From: Paracoccus denitrificans
Lineage (GTDB): Bacteria > Pseudomonadota > Alphaproteobacteria > Rhodobacterales > Rhodobacteraceae
Direction of reading: 5' to 3'
DNA: 64,000 nt
Assembly: GCA_005768755.1 (NCBI GenBank)
Contig: VAFL01000012.1
Coordinates: 37,997-101,996, forward strand
Below, one piece after another: positions 47,198 through 56,078 of this stretch (positions are counted from its first letter, which is position 1; every line of letters begins with the position of its first letter). A program made the translations under genes and the position numbers. The notes below the pieces were generated by a model, which saw only the letters and a program-made list of their open reading frames with translations, searched no databases and was not told the origin of the DNA.

Positions 47198-47220
47198 GAT
47201 CCTGTCCTTCTTTCGGTTTT

Positions 47221-48540
47221 TTAGCCGAGCAGCCTGACCAGAAACAAAGAGATCCAGGGCACGGCAATCAGCAGAGCAATACGGATAAAATCGCTGAGAA
47301 GGAAGGGCATCACGCCGCGGAAGCTTTCGACCATCGGAACGTCGCGGGCCATGCCATTGATGACAAAGACATTCATGCCGACAGGCGGGGTGATCAGCCC
47401 GACCTCGACCACGACGACGGCGAGGATGCCGAACCAGATCAGCGTGTCCTCGCGGCTCATTCCGAAATCCAGTCCCGCGATGATCGGGTAGAAGATCGGA
47501 ACTGTCAGCAGCAGCATCGACATGCTGTCCATCACGCAGCCCATGGCCAGATACAGAAGCAGGATCGCCAGCAGGATCAGCATCGGTGACAGCCCCGAGT
47601 CCACGATGGCTTGCGCGGCCAGCATGGGCGCCTGCGTGGCCGACAGGAAGGCGTTGAACATTTCCGCACCCAGCATGATCAGGAAGATCATTGCCGTGGT
47701 CCGCGCCGTTCCTTGCAGGCATTCGACCAAGCCCTTCATCCGCAATCCGCCATGCAGGACGGCCAGCACGAAGGTTCCGAAAGCACCGATGGCGGCGGCC
47801 TCGGTCGGTGTGAACCAGCCGCGATACATGCCGACGATGACCAGAAGGAAAATCAGCGCGATGGACCAGGTTTCGCTGATTGCAGTCAGCACTTCGGATC
47901 GGGTGGCGCGCGCGGCTGCGGGGCCTGCCTGTGGGTGGCGGCGCACGAACCAGGCGATGGCCAGCATATAGCCGAGTGCTGCCAGAATCCCCGGCACCAT
48001 GGCAGCCACGAACATGTCGCCGATGCTAAGCTCGGTCATCAGCGCATAAAGCACCAGAATGACCGAAGGCGGGATCAGGATCCCCAGCGTGCCCCCCGCC
48101 GCGACCGACCCCGTGGACAGCGCCCCCGAATAGCCGTAGCGGCGCATTTCCGGCAGCGCGACCTGCCCCATCGTCGCCGCAGTCGCCAGCGACGATCCGC
48201 AGATCGCCCCGAAGGCCGCGCTGCCGCCGATGGTCGCCATGGCCAGCCCGCCGCGCCTGTGCCCAAGGAAAGCGGCGGCGGCGCGATACAGCGCGCGGCT
48301 CATCCCGGCATGGGTGGCGAATTCGCCCATCAGCACGAACAGCGGGATGACCGACAGCGAATATGTCGAGAACTGATAGAAGGTATTGGTCTTCAGATAG
48401 GCCAGCAGCGGCATGGTACCGTTCATCAGCCAATAGCCGCTGATGCCGGTGGCCAGCATCGCAACCGCAATCGGAACACGCAGCGCCATCAGGCACAGAA
48501 GCACCCCGAAACCCGTCAGCCCGGCGGCGATCCCGGTCAT
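47221..48540 (-). CDS. dctM: TRAP transporter large membrane subunit
   Basis: DctM-type permease of 439 residues with about 12 helices. Typical segments are VPLFVLMGEFATHAGMSRALY-like IPLFVLMGEFATHAGM, GSSLATAATMGQVALPEM, AAGGTLGILIPPSVILVLY and ITPPVGMNVFVI near the end. It overlaps dctQ by 4 bases (ATGA). It forms the Na+-coupled channel of a tripartite importer; the substrate is inferred from the pca/pob operon. Confidence 0.93.
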   Translation of the reverse strand: MTGIAAGLTGFGVLLCLMALRVPIAVAMLATGISGYWLMNGTMPLLAYLKTNTFYQFSTYSLSVIPLFVLMGEFATHAGMSRALYRAAAAFLGHRRGGLAMATIGGSAAFGAICGSSLATAATMGQVALPEMRRYGYSGALSTGSVAAGGTLGILIPPSVILVLYALMTELSIGDMFVAAMVPGILAALGYMLAIAWFVRRHPQAGPAAARATRSEVLTAISETWSIALIFLLVIVGMYRGWFTPTEAAAIGAFGTFVLAVLHGGLRMKGLVECLQGTARTTAMIFLIMLGAEMFNAFLSATQAPMLAAQAIVDSGLSPMLILLAILLLYLAMGCVMDSMSMLLLTVPIFYPIIAGLDFGMSREDTLIWFGILAVVVVEVGLITPPVGMNVFVINGMARDVPMVESFRGVMPFLLSDFIRIALLIAVPWISLFLVRLLG

Positions 48541-49058
48541 GTCCGCACCGCCTTCAGATGACCGATCATTGTGAAGAAGGTGGTCAGCGACAGAACCGCA
48601 AATGCAGGCAGCATAAGCGCCGCACTGATCCAGATCGGCAGGCGCAGCACCATGGACTGTTCCGCATAGCCGCGCAGCTCGACCACGCCATGCCACATCC
48701 GCCACAGGATCAGCAGGCCGATCAGCAGATAGATCAGGTCGCCCAATGCCTCCAGCACGTGATTGACGCCGGGACCTGCCTTCATGGTGAAGAAATCGAC
48801 CAGCACATTGCCCCCGGTGATCTGGCACCAGGGAAGGAAGCAGGCGATCAGCACGGCCGAGCCAAGCTCGACCATCTCATAGTCGCCGGGAATGGGGGCG
48901 CCGAAGACACCGCGTTTCACGACGCTGGCCACGGTCATCAGCATGACCGCCATCAGCACCAGCCCGCCAAGGACGGCAAGCCAGCGGCACAGCGTCAACA
49001 GCCAGCCCGGAACCGGGACCTTATGCGGCTGTTCGGTCAGAAGTTCGGCCTCGGCCAT
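48537..49058 (-). CDS. dctQ: TRAP transporter small membrane subunit
   Basis: DctQ-type protein of 173 residues with four membrane helices. The family segment VFGAPIPGDYEMVELGSAVLIACFLPWCQ is clear in part (IPGDYEMVELG, FLPWCQ). It lies 18 bases after dctP and overlaps dctM. It bridges binding protein and large subunit. Confidence 0.9.
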   Translation of the reverse strand: MAEAELLTEQPHKVPVPGWLLTLCRWLAVLGGLVLMAVMLMTVASVVKRGVFGAPIPGDYEMVELGSAVLIACFLPWCQITGGNVLVDFFTMKAGPGVNHVLEALGDLIYLLIGLLILWRMWHGVVELRGYAEQSMVLRLPIWISAALMLPAFAVLSLTTFFTMIGHLKAVRT

Positions 49059-49076
49059 CTGCGCCCCCTTTGGTGC

Positions 49077-50099
49077 TTACTGTGCGCCGGCAGCCAGCAT
49101 GGCGCGGGCGTCGTCCAGCATCGCCTGCCCGTCATGGCCGGCATCGTTCATGGCCTTGACCCAGGCGTCGACGACCGGCTGGGTCGCGTCCTTCCAGGGC
49201 TGCAGCTGATCTTCCGGGATCACGGTAATGGTGGCCCCCGCATCTACAAACTTCTGACGCTCGACATTCTCGGCATTGTCGAAGGCGGGGCCAGCGATGG
49301 CGGCAAGGGCGGCGCCCGAATTGTCGTCGATCACCTTTTTCAGATCGTCCGGCAGGCCGTCATACTTCGCCTTGTTCATGACCAGAGCCATGACCGACCC
49401 GGCAATCCCGCCATTCTCGACACCAAGTTCGGTATGGCCTTCGGTCACATCCTCGATCCTGAGAGAGCCGACGACCTCCCACGGGATGACGGCGCCGTCG
49501 ATAACGCCGGTGGTCAGCGACTGCGCGACTTCCGGAACCGGCATGCCCACGGCGGTCGCGCCAAGCGCGTTCAGACCGTCGGTCATGGCGCGCGACGGTG
49601 CGCGGATTTTCAGCCCGTTCAGGTCGTCCAGCGCGGCGACCTGTTGGCTGGCCATGTGGAATTTATAGGCCGAAGGCGCATGGATCAGCAGCGGATGCAC
49701 GTCCTTTAGCTCATCTTCCAGATATTTGGCCTGAAACTCCTGCAGGGCATTGGTGGTTGCGGTGGCGGTGGTCGACATGAAAGGCAGCTCGAACACTTCC
49801 GAGATCGGGAAGCGGTTTGGCGTATAGCCAAGCAGGGTCCAGCTGACATCGACAATTCCGTCGCGTGCCTGATCGTAAAGCTGCGGCGGCTTTCCGCCCA
49901 GCTGCATCGAGGGGTAAAGCTGCACGTCGATGCGCCCGCCCGAGGCTTCCTCGACCGATTTTTCCCATGGCATCAGCACATCCTTGTGCATCGGCGCATC
50001 GGCCGACAGGAAATGATGCACGCGGATCGTCACCTCTTGTGCGAATGCGGGCGCGGTAAGCCCGGCAGCGGCGATTGCCGCCAGCAGAATGGTTTTCAT
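49077..50099 (-). CDS. dctP: TRAP transporter substrate-binding protein
   Basis: DctP-family periplasmic protein of 340 residues with signal peptide MKTILLAAIAAAGLTAPAFAQ. The core contains LGGKPPQLYDQARDGIVDVSW, GLKIRAPSRAMTDGLNALGA with the carboxylate-binding arginine, and VIDGAVIPWEVV. TRAP binding proteins usually hold a carboxylate by that arginine. Placement 12 bases after pcaB, inside the 4-hydroxybenzoate/protocatechuate operon, suggests an aromatic acid ligand. Confidence 0.9.
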   Translation of the reverse strand: MKTILLAAIAAAGLTAPAFAQEVTIRVHHFLSADAPMHKDVLMPWEKSVEEASGGRIDVQLYPSMQLGGKPPQLYDQARDGIVDVSWTLLGYTPNRFPISEVFELPFMSTTATATTNALQEFQAKYLEDELKDVHPLLIHAPSAYKFHMASQQVAALDDLNGLKIRAPSRAMTDGLNALGATAVGMPVPEVAQSLTTGVIDGAVIPWEVVGSLRIEDVTEGHTELGVENGGIAGSVMALVMNKAKYDGLPDDLKKVIDDNSGAALAAIAGPAFDNAENVERQKFVDAGATITVIPEDQLQPWKDATQPVVDAWVKAMNDAGHDGQAMLDDARAMLAAGAQ

Positions 50100-50111
50100 G
50101 TTGTTTCCTCC

Positions 50112-51413
50112 CTAGGTCCTTTTGTTGTCTTCGCCCGTGATGCGGGTTGCATCGCCGGTATTGCGTGCGGGGGACAGGATTGCCGTCCAGTCGCGCCCCG
50201 GTGCCAGTTCGGTCAGCGCCCCTGCCAAGGTCTGTGCCGGGTTGTCCTGCATGGCACGCAGCGCCTTCGCCACGATGGCCAGGGCGTCGGCGCGTGGCAT
50301 GTCGCGGACCAATGAAAAGCCCGCGGCTTCGGCCAGCATCATGCCCCGGTCTGCGGCAAAGCCCGCCGCAATCCGGGTCGGGTCGGCGTGCAGGGTCCGG
50401 GCCAGATCCAGCCCGATCCGCAGACTGGCAGCGGCGCGTTCCAGCATCTCTGGCAGCAGTGCCCATTCGATTTCCAGTGCCGCGCCGTCACGTTCTGCGA
50501 CATGGACAAGCGCCTGATGCAGCGTGCCGAGCGCGCCCGCATTCAACCGCGCCAGTGTCACCAGCGTTTCAGCCGCAACAGGGTTCGACTTCTGCGGCAT
50601 GGTCGAGGATGCGCCCCCCGTCCCCGCCGCGACATAGCCCAGTTCCGACTGGCCAAGCAGCACCAGATCAGCCCCCATCTTGCCAAGCACGCCGGTGCTC
50701 AGCGACAGCCAGTTGCCGAGTTCCGCGATCATGTCGCGACTGGCATGCCAGGGCGCATCGGCCACGCCCAGTTCCAGCATGGCCGCCATGGCGCGCCGGA
50801 TCTGATCGGCCTGATCCCCAAGCGCGGCGGATGTCCCCGCAGCCCCGTAAAGCTGCACATTCAGCAGGCGCGGCAACATCTGATCCAGCCGCTCGACCTG
50901 GCGGGCCAGCGGCGCGCGCCAGACAGCGATCTTCGCGCCAAGCGTGGTTGGTGCTGCGACCTGAAAGCGGGTATGCGCCGGGATCGGCAGATCGGCATAT
51001 TCCGCCGCCTTGGCCGCCAGCGCATCATCCAGCCCGGTCAACCGTGTCCGCAACAGCGACAGTGCCTGCGCAAGTTGGATCATCAACCCGGTATCGACAA
51101 TATCCTGCGAGGTCGCGCCGTAATGCACCCATGCAGCATGTTCGCCCGCCGCCTGTTTCAGGGCCCCGATCAGGGGCTGCGCCGCAATTCCTGCGCGCGC
51201 CACGCCCGGCCGCAGGTCCGCAGGATCCGGGCGCAGCGTATCAGCGGCCTTGGCGATCGCCGTTGCCGCGTCTGTCGGGATCACGCCCAGCTTGCCCTGC
51301 GCCTGCGCCAGCGCGGCCTCGGCCCGCAGCATGGCGGCAAGTGTGGCCCCGTCCGCCGTCAGCTGGGCCATCTCGGCATCGCCCAACAGGTCCTGAAACA
51401 GTGCCGATACCAT
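50112..51413 (-). CDS. pcaB: 3-carboxy-cis,cis-muconate cycloisomerase
   Basis: Fumarase/aspartase-superfamily enzyme of 433 residues forming gamma-carboxymuconolactone. The GYVAAGTGGASSTMPQKSNPV loop is the superfamily signature (here GASSTMPQKSNP), and WVHYGATSQDIVDTGLM is the typical second region. The start at 51413 overlaps the BKACE stop as TGATG. It acts after PcaGH and before PcaC. Confidence 0.93.
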   Translation of the reverse strand: MVSALFQDLLGDAEMAQLTADGATLAAMLRAEAALAQAQGKLGVIPTDAATAIAKAADTLRPDPADLRPGVARAGIAAQPLIGALKQAAGEHAAWVHYGATSQDIVDTGLMIQLAQALSLLRTRLTGLDDALAAKAAEYADLPIPAHTRFQVAAPTTLGAKIAVWRAPLARQVERLDQMLPRLLNVQLYGAAGTSAALGDQADQIRRAMAAMLELGVADAPWHASRDMIAELGNWLSLSTGVLGKMGADLVLLGQSELGYVAAGTGGASSTMPQKSNPVAAETLVTLARLNAGALGTLHQALVHVAERDGAALEIEWALLPEMLERAAASLRIGLDLARTLHADPTRIAAGFAADRGMMLAEAAGFSLVRDMPRADALAIVAKALRAMQDNPAQTLAGALTELAPGRDWTAILSPARNTGDATRITGEDNKRT

Positions 51414-52252
51414 CAGGCGGCCCGCAGCCCCAGAATCTCGCGCGCTTGTGCAAAACTGGCGACGGGGCGTTCGTATTTCTCGCACAGTTCGACCGCGCGC
51501 TGCACCAGCGCCGCGTTCGAGGGCGCCAGCCGGTCGCGGTCGATGCGGACGTTATCCTCCAGCCCCGTGCGGGCATGACCACCCGATGAAATGGCCCAGT
51601 CGTTCAGCACGATCTGGTTCGGCCCGATTCCCGCCGCACACCAGGGCGCGTCCTCGCCGAACAGCCGTTTCACGGTCTCGATATAATAATCGAACACGTT
51701 GCGGTCGGCGGGCATGGCATTTTTCACGCCCATGACAAACTGCACATAGGGCGTGCCGGTCAGTCGACCGTCATCGGCCATCTTCTTGGCCTGAAGAATA
51801 TGGGACAGATCGAAAGCCTCGATTTCCGGCTTCACCTTGTATTTCAACATTTCGGATGCCAGCCAGTCGACCAGATCCGGCGGGTTTTCATAGACCCGCG
51901 TCGGAAAGTTGTTCGACCCGACCGACAGGCTGGCCATATCCGGCGCAAGCGACAACATGCCGCCGCGTGCCTGCCCCGCCCCCGACCGGCCCCCGGTCGA
52001 AAGTTGGACAATCATGCCGGGACAGTGCTTTTCCAGACCTTCTTTCAACGCTGCAAATCGGTCAGGATCGCTGGTGGGTTTGCCCGCATCGTCGCGGACA
52101 TGGCAATGGGCGATGGTCGCCCCGGCCTCGAACGCTGCTTGCGTCGATTCGATCTGCTCGGCCACGGTGATCGGCACTGCCGGGTTGTTTTCCTTGGTCG
52201 GAAGCGAGCCGGTGATGGCCACGCAGATGATGCAGGGTTTACCGTCAGACAT
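51413..52252 (-). CDS. Beta-keto acid cleavage enzyme (BKACE, DUF849)
   Basis: BKACE-family protein of 279 residues, a TIM-barrel Zn enzyme that reacts a beta-keto acid with acetyl-CoA. The metal motif AHCHVRDD gives His49 and His51, and MIVQLSTGGRSG and PYVQFVMGVKNAMP line the active site. Within a pca operon that lacks pcaIJ and pcaF, the likely reaction is beta-ketoadipate plus acetyl-CoA to succinyl-CoA plus acetoacetate. The name 3-keto-5-aminohexanoate cleavage protein, often given to this family, would be misleading. The start at 52252 overlaps pcaG by 8 bases. Confidence 0.85.
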   Translation of the reverse strand: MSDGKPCIICVAITGSLPTKENNPAVPITVAEQIESTQAAFEAGATIAHCHVRDDAGKPTSDPDRFAALKEGLEKHCPGMIVQLSTGGRSGAGQARGGMLSLAPDMASLSVGSNNFPTRVYENPPDLVDWLASEMLKYKVKPEIEAFDLSHILQAKKMADDGRLTGTPYVQFVMGVKNAMPADRNVFDYYIETVKRLFGEDAPWCAAGIGPNQIVLNDWAISSGGHARTGLEDNVRIDRDRLAPSNAALVQRAVELCEKYERPVASFAQAREILGLRAA

Positions 52253-52937
52253 CGAAAAACACCGTCTCATTGTCGCCTTGCAGGCGGATTTCAAAGCGAT
52301 AGACCGGGACACCGTCGCGTTCGCCCGTCCGTTTGGCAAGCAAAGTCGCGCGGCGGTTTTCCCATTCTATCAGGTTCATGACCGGATCGGCGGCGTTCGC
52401 ATCGGCTTCGTCATCGAAATACATGCGGGTGTTCAGCCCGATGTTTATCCCGCGCGAAACGATCCAGAAGCTGATATGCGGGGCCATCGGCGCATGGCTT
52501 TCCATCCGCCCCTGCCAGTCAGGATCAGCGGCAACGACCTTGTCGGACACACCTGAACCCAGCTTGACGCGCGCCTGGACCGGGCCCGGCTTCACGGTAT
52601 CGAAACCCCATTCGCCGGTGGCGAAATCGGTGATGACACGGCCCCAGCCGCGAAAGCCTTCCTCGACCTTTCCGCCGCCTTCGGGATGGGCATAGATCCC
52701 TTCGGCATTGGCTTGCCAGACCTCCAGCAGCACATCCTTGACCGGGCTGCCCATACCGTCGATGACCACGCCCTCGACGCGGATGCGTTCGCCCTTTGCG
52801 TTCGGTCCGGCAATGTCCCAGCCCAGCTCCTCGCGGTAGATGTCGAAGCCCGCCGCACCGGGCGCCAGCCCGATATGGACGTAAGGCCCGGCCGTCTGCG
52901 AGGGCGATTCCTTCAGGTAACCAAGTTGCTGTTTCAT
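52245..52937 (-). CDS. pcaG: Protocatechuate 3,4-dioxygenase alpha subunit
   Basis: Alpha subunit of 230 residues, longer than the ~200 of the pseudomonads. The intradiol fold motifs LKESPSQTAGPYVHIGLAP and LLEVWQANAEGIYAHPEGG are clear, and HAPMAPHISFWIVSRGINIG covers the region corresponding to the iron-binding histidines of the beta chain. ATG 52937 has GAGGGGA upstream. It sits 1 base after pcaH. Confidence 0.95.
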   Translation of the reverse strand: MKQQLGYLKESPSQTAGPYVHIGLAPGAAGFDIYREELGWDIAGPNAKGERIRVEGVVIDGMGSPVKDVLLEVWQANAEGIYAHPEGGGKVEEGFRGWGRVITDFATGEWGFDTVKPGPVQARVKLGSGVSDKVVAADPDWQGRMESHAPMAPHISFWIVSRGINIGLNTRMYFDDEADANAADPVMNLIEWENRRATLLAKRTGERDGVPVYRFEIRLQGDNETVFFDV

Positions 52938-52938
52938 G

Positions 52939-53661
52939 TCAGTTCCCCTCCAGCCGGTTTTCGAACAGTGTGGACCGCCGCCCGCGCAGAACAATGTCGA
53001 ACTTGTAGGCGATGCAGTCCAGCGGAACCGAGGCGTTCATATCCAGCCGGGCAATCAGTTGCTCGATGGCATCGGGGTCCGGGATCGTGGCCACGATGGG
53101 GCATAGCGGGATCAGCGGATCGCCTTCGAAATAAAGCTGCGTGATCAGGCGCTGGCTGAAGCTGGACCCGAAAACCGAGACATGGATATGCGCCGGGCGC
53201 CAGTTGTTCACCCAGTTGCGCCACGGATAGGCACCGGGCTTGATGGTGCGGAAGAAGTAATAGCCGTTTTCGTCCGTGATCGTCCGCCCGCAGCCACCAA
53301 AGTTTGGATCGAGCGCACCCAGATATGTGTCCTTCTTGTGCCGGTAACGACCGCTGGCATTTGCCTGCCAGATCTCGACCAGTGTGTTCGGCACGGGCCG
53401 CGCGTTTTCGTCCAGCACGCGGCCATGGACGATGATGCGTTCGCCGACCGGGTCCTGATCCTTGGCGTAGTTCTTGATCAGGTCATTGTCGATCGGGTCG
53501 ATGTCGTTGTGACCGAAGACCGGGCCGGTGATTTCCGACACGGACTGTTGCAGCGAAATCATGCTGTAGCGCGGCGATCGCGCGACCGAGGTCTTGTAAT
53601 CCGGTGTCAGCGCTGGCGGCTGACGGGTGCGGTCACGCTGGTAATATTCGGCAGGCTTCAT
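52939..53661 (-). CDS. pcaH: Protocatechuate 3,4-dioxygenase beta subunit
   Basis: Catalytic beta subunit of 240 residues. The non-haem Fe(III) ligands are Tyr106 (SGRYRHKKD), Tyr145 (AYPWRNW), His158 and His160 (RPAHIHVS). It cleaves protocatechuate between the hydroxyls to 3-carboxy-cis,cis-muconate. The start overlaps the pcaC stop as ATGA. Confidence 0.97.
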   Translation of the reverse strand: MKPAEYYQRDRTRQPPALTPDYKTSVARSPRYSMISLQQSVSEITGPVFGHNDIDPIDNDLIKNYAKDQDPVGERIIVHGRVLDENARPVPNTLVEIWQANASGRYRHKKDTYLGALDPNFGGCGRTITDENGYYFFRTIKPGAYPWRNWVNNWRPAHIHVSVFGSSFSQRLITQLYFEGDPLIPLCPIVATIPDPDAIEQLIARLDMNASVPLDCIAYKFDIVLRGRRSTLFENRLEGN

Positions 53662-54038
53662 GGGTTTGCCTCCATCTCGGCATAGGTTTGCTTTGCCAGT
53701 TTCAGGGCATGGTTCGCGCGCGGGACCCCTGCATAGATCGCGACGTGCTGAAACGCCTCCAACACGTCGCGCTTTGATGCGCCGGTGCGGGCAGTGGCAC
53801 GGATATGCATGGGAATTTCGTCATAGTTTCCGGTCGCTGCCAGCAGCGCCAGCGTCAGCATGGACCTTTCACGGCGGCTGATGCCATCACTGGCCCAGAC
53901 CGTGCCCCAGGCCGAATTGGTGATCAGATCCTGAAAGGGCAGGTCGAGATCGGTCTTTGCGGCCTCGGCCCGGTCGACATGCTGATCGCCCAGCACCTCG
54001 CGGCGGACCTTCATTCCGGTGTCATAACGATCAGACAT
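53658..54038 (-). CDS. pcaC: 4-carboxymuconolactone decarboxylase
   Basis: Decarboxylase of 126 residues giving beta-ketoadipate enol-lactone. LITNSAWGTVWASDGISRRERSML, RATARTGASKRDVLEAFQHVAIYAGVP and the conserved central Arg/His pattern define the CMD family. It is a single-domain PcaC, not fused to PcaD as in Actinobacteria. It overlaps pcaD by 8 bases. Confidence 0.95.
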   Translation of the reverse strand: MSDRYDTGMKVRREVLGDQHVDRAEAAKTDLDLPFQDLITNSAWGTVWASDGISRRERSMLTLALLAATGNYDEIPMHIRATARTGASKRDVLEAFQHVAIYAGVPRANHALKLAKQTYAEMEANP

Positions 54039-54819
54039 GCCCGACCTCCTTCAAAAAAGCATTCAGGATTTCCGCATAACGCGGTGCGGCCTCGACGCAG
54101 GGCAGATGGCCCGCGCCGTCGATTTCGGCATATCGCGATCCCGGGATCAATTGCCCCGAAGCCCGCACCAGTTCCGGCGGGGTCGAGCCGTCAAGACCGC
54201 CCGCGATCATCTGGACAGGCTGCCTGATCGCCCCAACCTCTCGCCGAAGGTCGGCGCTGGCGATGGCCTGACAGCAGGCGATGTAGCCCTCTGCCGGTTG
54301 GCGTTCCAACATGCGCTGCCACAAGGCCAGTTCCGGCGTGGCGCGGAAATCGGGCGAGAACCAGCGTTCCATCGTTGGCGCTGCCACGACAGCCAGCCCG
54401 CCTTCGCGGATCGCATCAATCCGGTCATTCCACATCTGATCGGTGCCGATCTTGGCTGCGCTGTTGGAAATCACCAGCGCGCGCAGCAGATCGGGGCGTT
54501 TCAGCGCCAGTGCCTGCCCGATCAGCCCGCCGATGGACAACCCGACGAAGACCACATCGCGCAGTTGCAGCGCGTCGATCAGGCCGGCGGCGTCATCGGC
54601 CAGTTCGTCAATCGTATAGGGGCCTTCGGGTGCGGCGCTTAGCCCATGGCCGCGCTTGTCGTAACGTACCAGCCGCAGACCGGCCGGCAGCAGCGGCAAC
54701 AACGCATCCCATAGCCGCAGATCGGTCCCCAGCGAATTGGCGAAAACAACAGCTTTGCCGTCTTTCGGCCCCTGATCGGCGATATGCAGCCCGATGCCGT
54801 TTGATTCAATCGTGTCCAT
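54031..54819 (-). CDS. pcaD: 3-oxoadipate enol-lactonase
   Basis: Alpha/beta hydrolase of 262 residues. The nucleophile elbow is VGLSIGGLIGQ with Ser at about 96, LVRYDKRGHGLSAAPEGPYT precedes it, and the catalytic His is in IDGAGHLPCVEAAP. It opens the enol-lactone to beta-ketoadipate, the proposed BKACE substrate. It starts directly at the pobA stop (TGATG). Confidence 0.94.
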   Translation of the reverse strand: MDTIESNGIGLHIADQGPKDGKAVVFANSLGTDLRLWDALLPLLPAGLRLVRYDKRGHGLSAAPEGPYTIDELADDAAGLIDALQLRDVVFVGLSIGGLIGQALALKRPDLLRALVISNSAAKIGTDQMWNDRIDAIREGGLAVVAAPTMERWFSPDFRATPELALWQRMLERQPAEGYIACCQAIASADLRREVGAIRQPVQMIAGGLDGSTPPELVRASGQLIPGSRYAEIDGAGHLPCVEAAPRYAEILNAFLKEVGHV

Positions 54820-55988
54820 CAGTAAGGCAGCCCCACATAGTTTTCCGCGAAAGCCTGCTGCTGCGCGTGGTTGTCGCGCAGGAAGGCGATGTCGGCGGCC
54901 TGCATCTTCAGGTCAAACTCGCTCATATCCGGATAGCGATGCAGCAAACCGCTGAACCACCAGCTGAAGCGTTCGGCCTTCCAGACGCGCAGCAGCGCGC
55001 GTTCAGAATAGCGATCGATGCCCTCACTGTCGCCCTTTTGATAGAACTGCACCAACCCATGGTACAGATAATGCACGTCGCTGGCCGCTGTGTTCAGCCC
55101 CTTGGCGCCGGTGGGCGGCACGATATGGGCGGCGTCACCGCACAGAAACAAGCGACCCCAGCGCATCGGTTCGGTCACGAAGCTGCGCAGCGGCGCAATG
55201 GATTTCTCGATGGTCGGGCCAGTCACCAGGCGCTCGGCCACATCCGCGGGAATGCGGCGTTTGAGTTCCTGCCAGAAAGCCTCGTCCGTCCAATCCTCGG
55301 GGTGATCGGACAGCGCGCATTGGATGTAATAGCGCGACAGATGGGCATTGCGCATGGAACACAACGCAAAGCCGCGTTCGGAATTGGCATAGATCAGCTC
55401 GTCATGAACGGGCGGGGTTTCAGACAACACGCCCAGCCAGCCGAACGGATAGGTCTTTTCATATTCGCGCCGCACGCTCAGCGGGATGGTCTGGCGGCTG
55501 ACCCCATGGAAGCCGTCGCAACCGGCCACGAAATCGCAGTCGATCCGCCTTTTTTCGCCATGCTGTTCGAAGGTGACATAGGGCGCATCTGTTTCGGCAT
55601 CATGGATGACGACGTGATCGACCTCGAACTCGGTCTGTGCACCCGCGGCTTCGCGGGCGTCATACAGATCGCGCGTCACCTCGGTCTGGCCGTAGACGAT
55701 AACGGGGGTGCCAGTCAGTGCCTTGAAGTCCAGATGGAACATTTCGCCGCCGAACGCGACCTGAGTGCCGTCATGGACGAAGCCCTCGCGGTGCAGGCGA
55801 TCGGCAACGCCCGCTTCCTCCAGCAGGCGGACAAGGCCGGTTTCAAGCACGCCCGCGCGGATGCGGCCCAGGACATAATCGCGGGTCTTGCGCTCCAGCA
55901 CGACCGCCTCGATCCCCTGTTTGTGCAGCAACTGACCCAGCAGCAAGCCCGACGGCCCCCCGCCGATTATGACGACTTGTGTGCGCAT
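54819..55988 (-). CDS. pobA: 4-hydroxybenzoate 3-monooxygenase
   Basis: FAD-dependent hydroxylase of 389 residues converting 4-hydroxybenzoate to protocatechuate with NADPH and O2. The N-terminal dinucleotide fold VVIIGGGPSGLLLG, ERKTRDYVLGRIRAGVLE, the DG motif CDFVAGCDGFHGVSR and the second FAD motif LFLCGDAAHIVPPTGAKGLN are diagnostic. ATG 55988 has AAGGGGGA upstream. It is the first gene of the operon and diverges from pcaQ. Confidence 0.97.
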   Translation of the reverse strand: MRTQVVIIGGGPSGLLLGQLLHKQGIEAVVLERKTRDYVLGRIRAGVLETGLVRLLEEAGVADRLHREGFVHDGTQVAFGGEMFHLDFKALTGTPVIVYGQTEVTRDLYDAREAAGAQTEFEVDHVVIHDAETDAPYVTFEQHGEKRRIDCDFVAGCDGFHGVSRQTIPLSVRREYEKTYPFGWLGVLSETPPVHDELIYANSERGFALCSMRNAHLSRYYIQCALSDHPEDWTDEAFWQELKRRIPADVAERLVTGPTIEKSIAPLRSFVTEPMRWGRLFLCGDAAHIVPPTGAKGLNTAASDVHYLYHGLVQFYQKGDSEGIDRYSERALLRVWKAERFSWWFSGLLHRYPDMSEFDLKMQAADIAFLRDNHAQQQAFAENYVGLPY

Positions 55989-56059
55989 GACGAAATCCCC
56001 CTTGCGGAAAGGATTGCATATAGAAATCGACAAGAAAATTGAGATTATGCAGAAAATAG

Positions 56060-56075
56060 TTACCAAAACAGGTAA
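56060..56075. promoter_or_regulatory. Candidate PcaQ operator
   Basis: TTACC-N6-GGTAA is a perfect inverted repeat in the AT-rich pobA-pcaQ gap, 3 bases before the pcaQ start and about 70 before pobA. It resembles the known PcaQ site of Sinorhizobium (ATAACC-N4-GGTTAA), though its spacer is two bases longer. The place would allow activation of pobA and repression of pcaQ. Confidence 0.55.
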
Positions 56076-56078
56076 GTC

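Noticed and set aside
51413..52252. 3-keto-5-aminohexanoate cleavage enzyme (lysine fermentation)
   Set aside because: No lysine-fermentation genes are present, and the gene is embedded in the protocatechuate operon, where beta-ketoadipate is the natural beta-keto acid.
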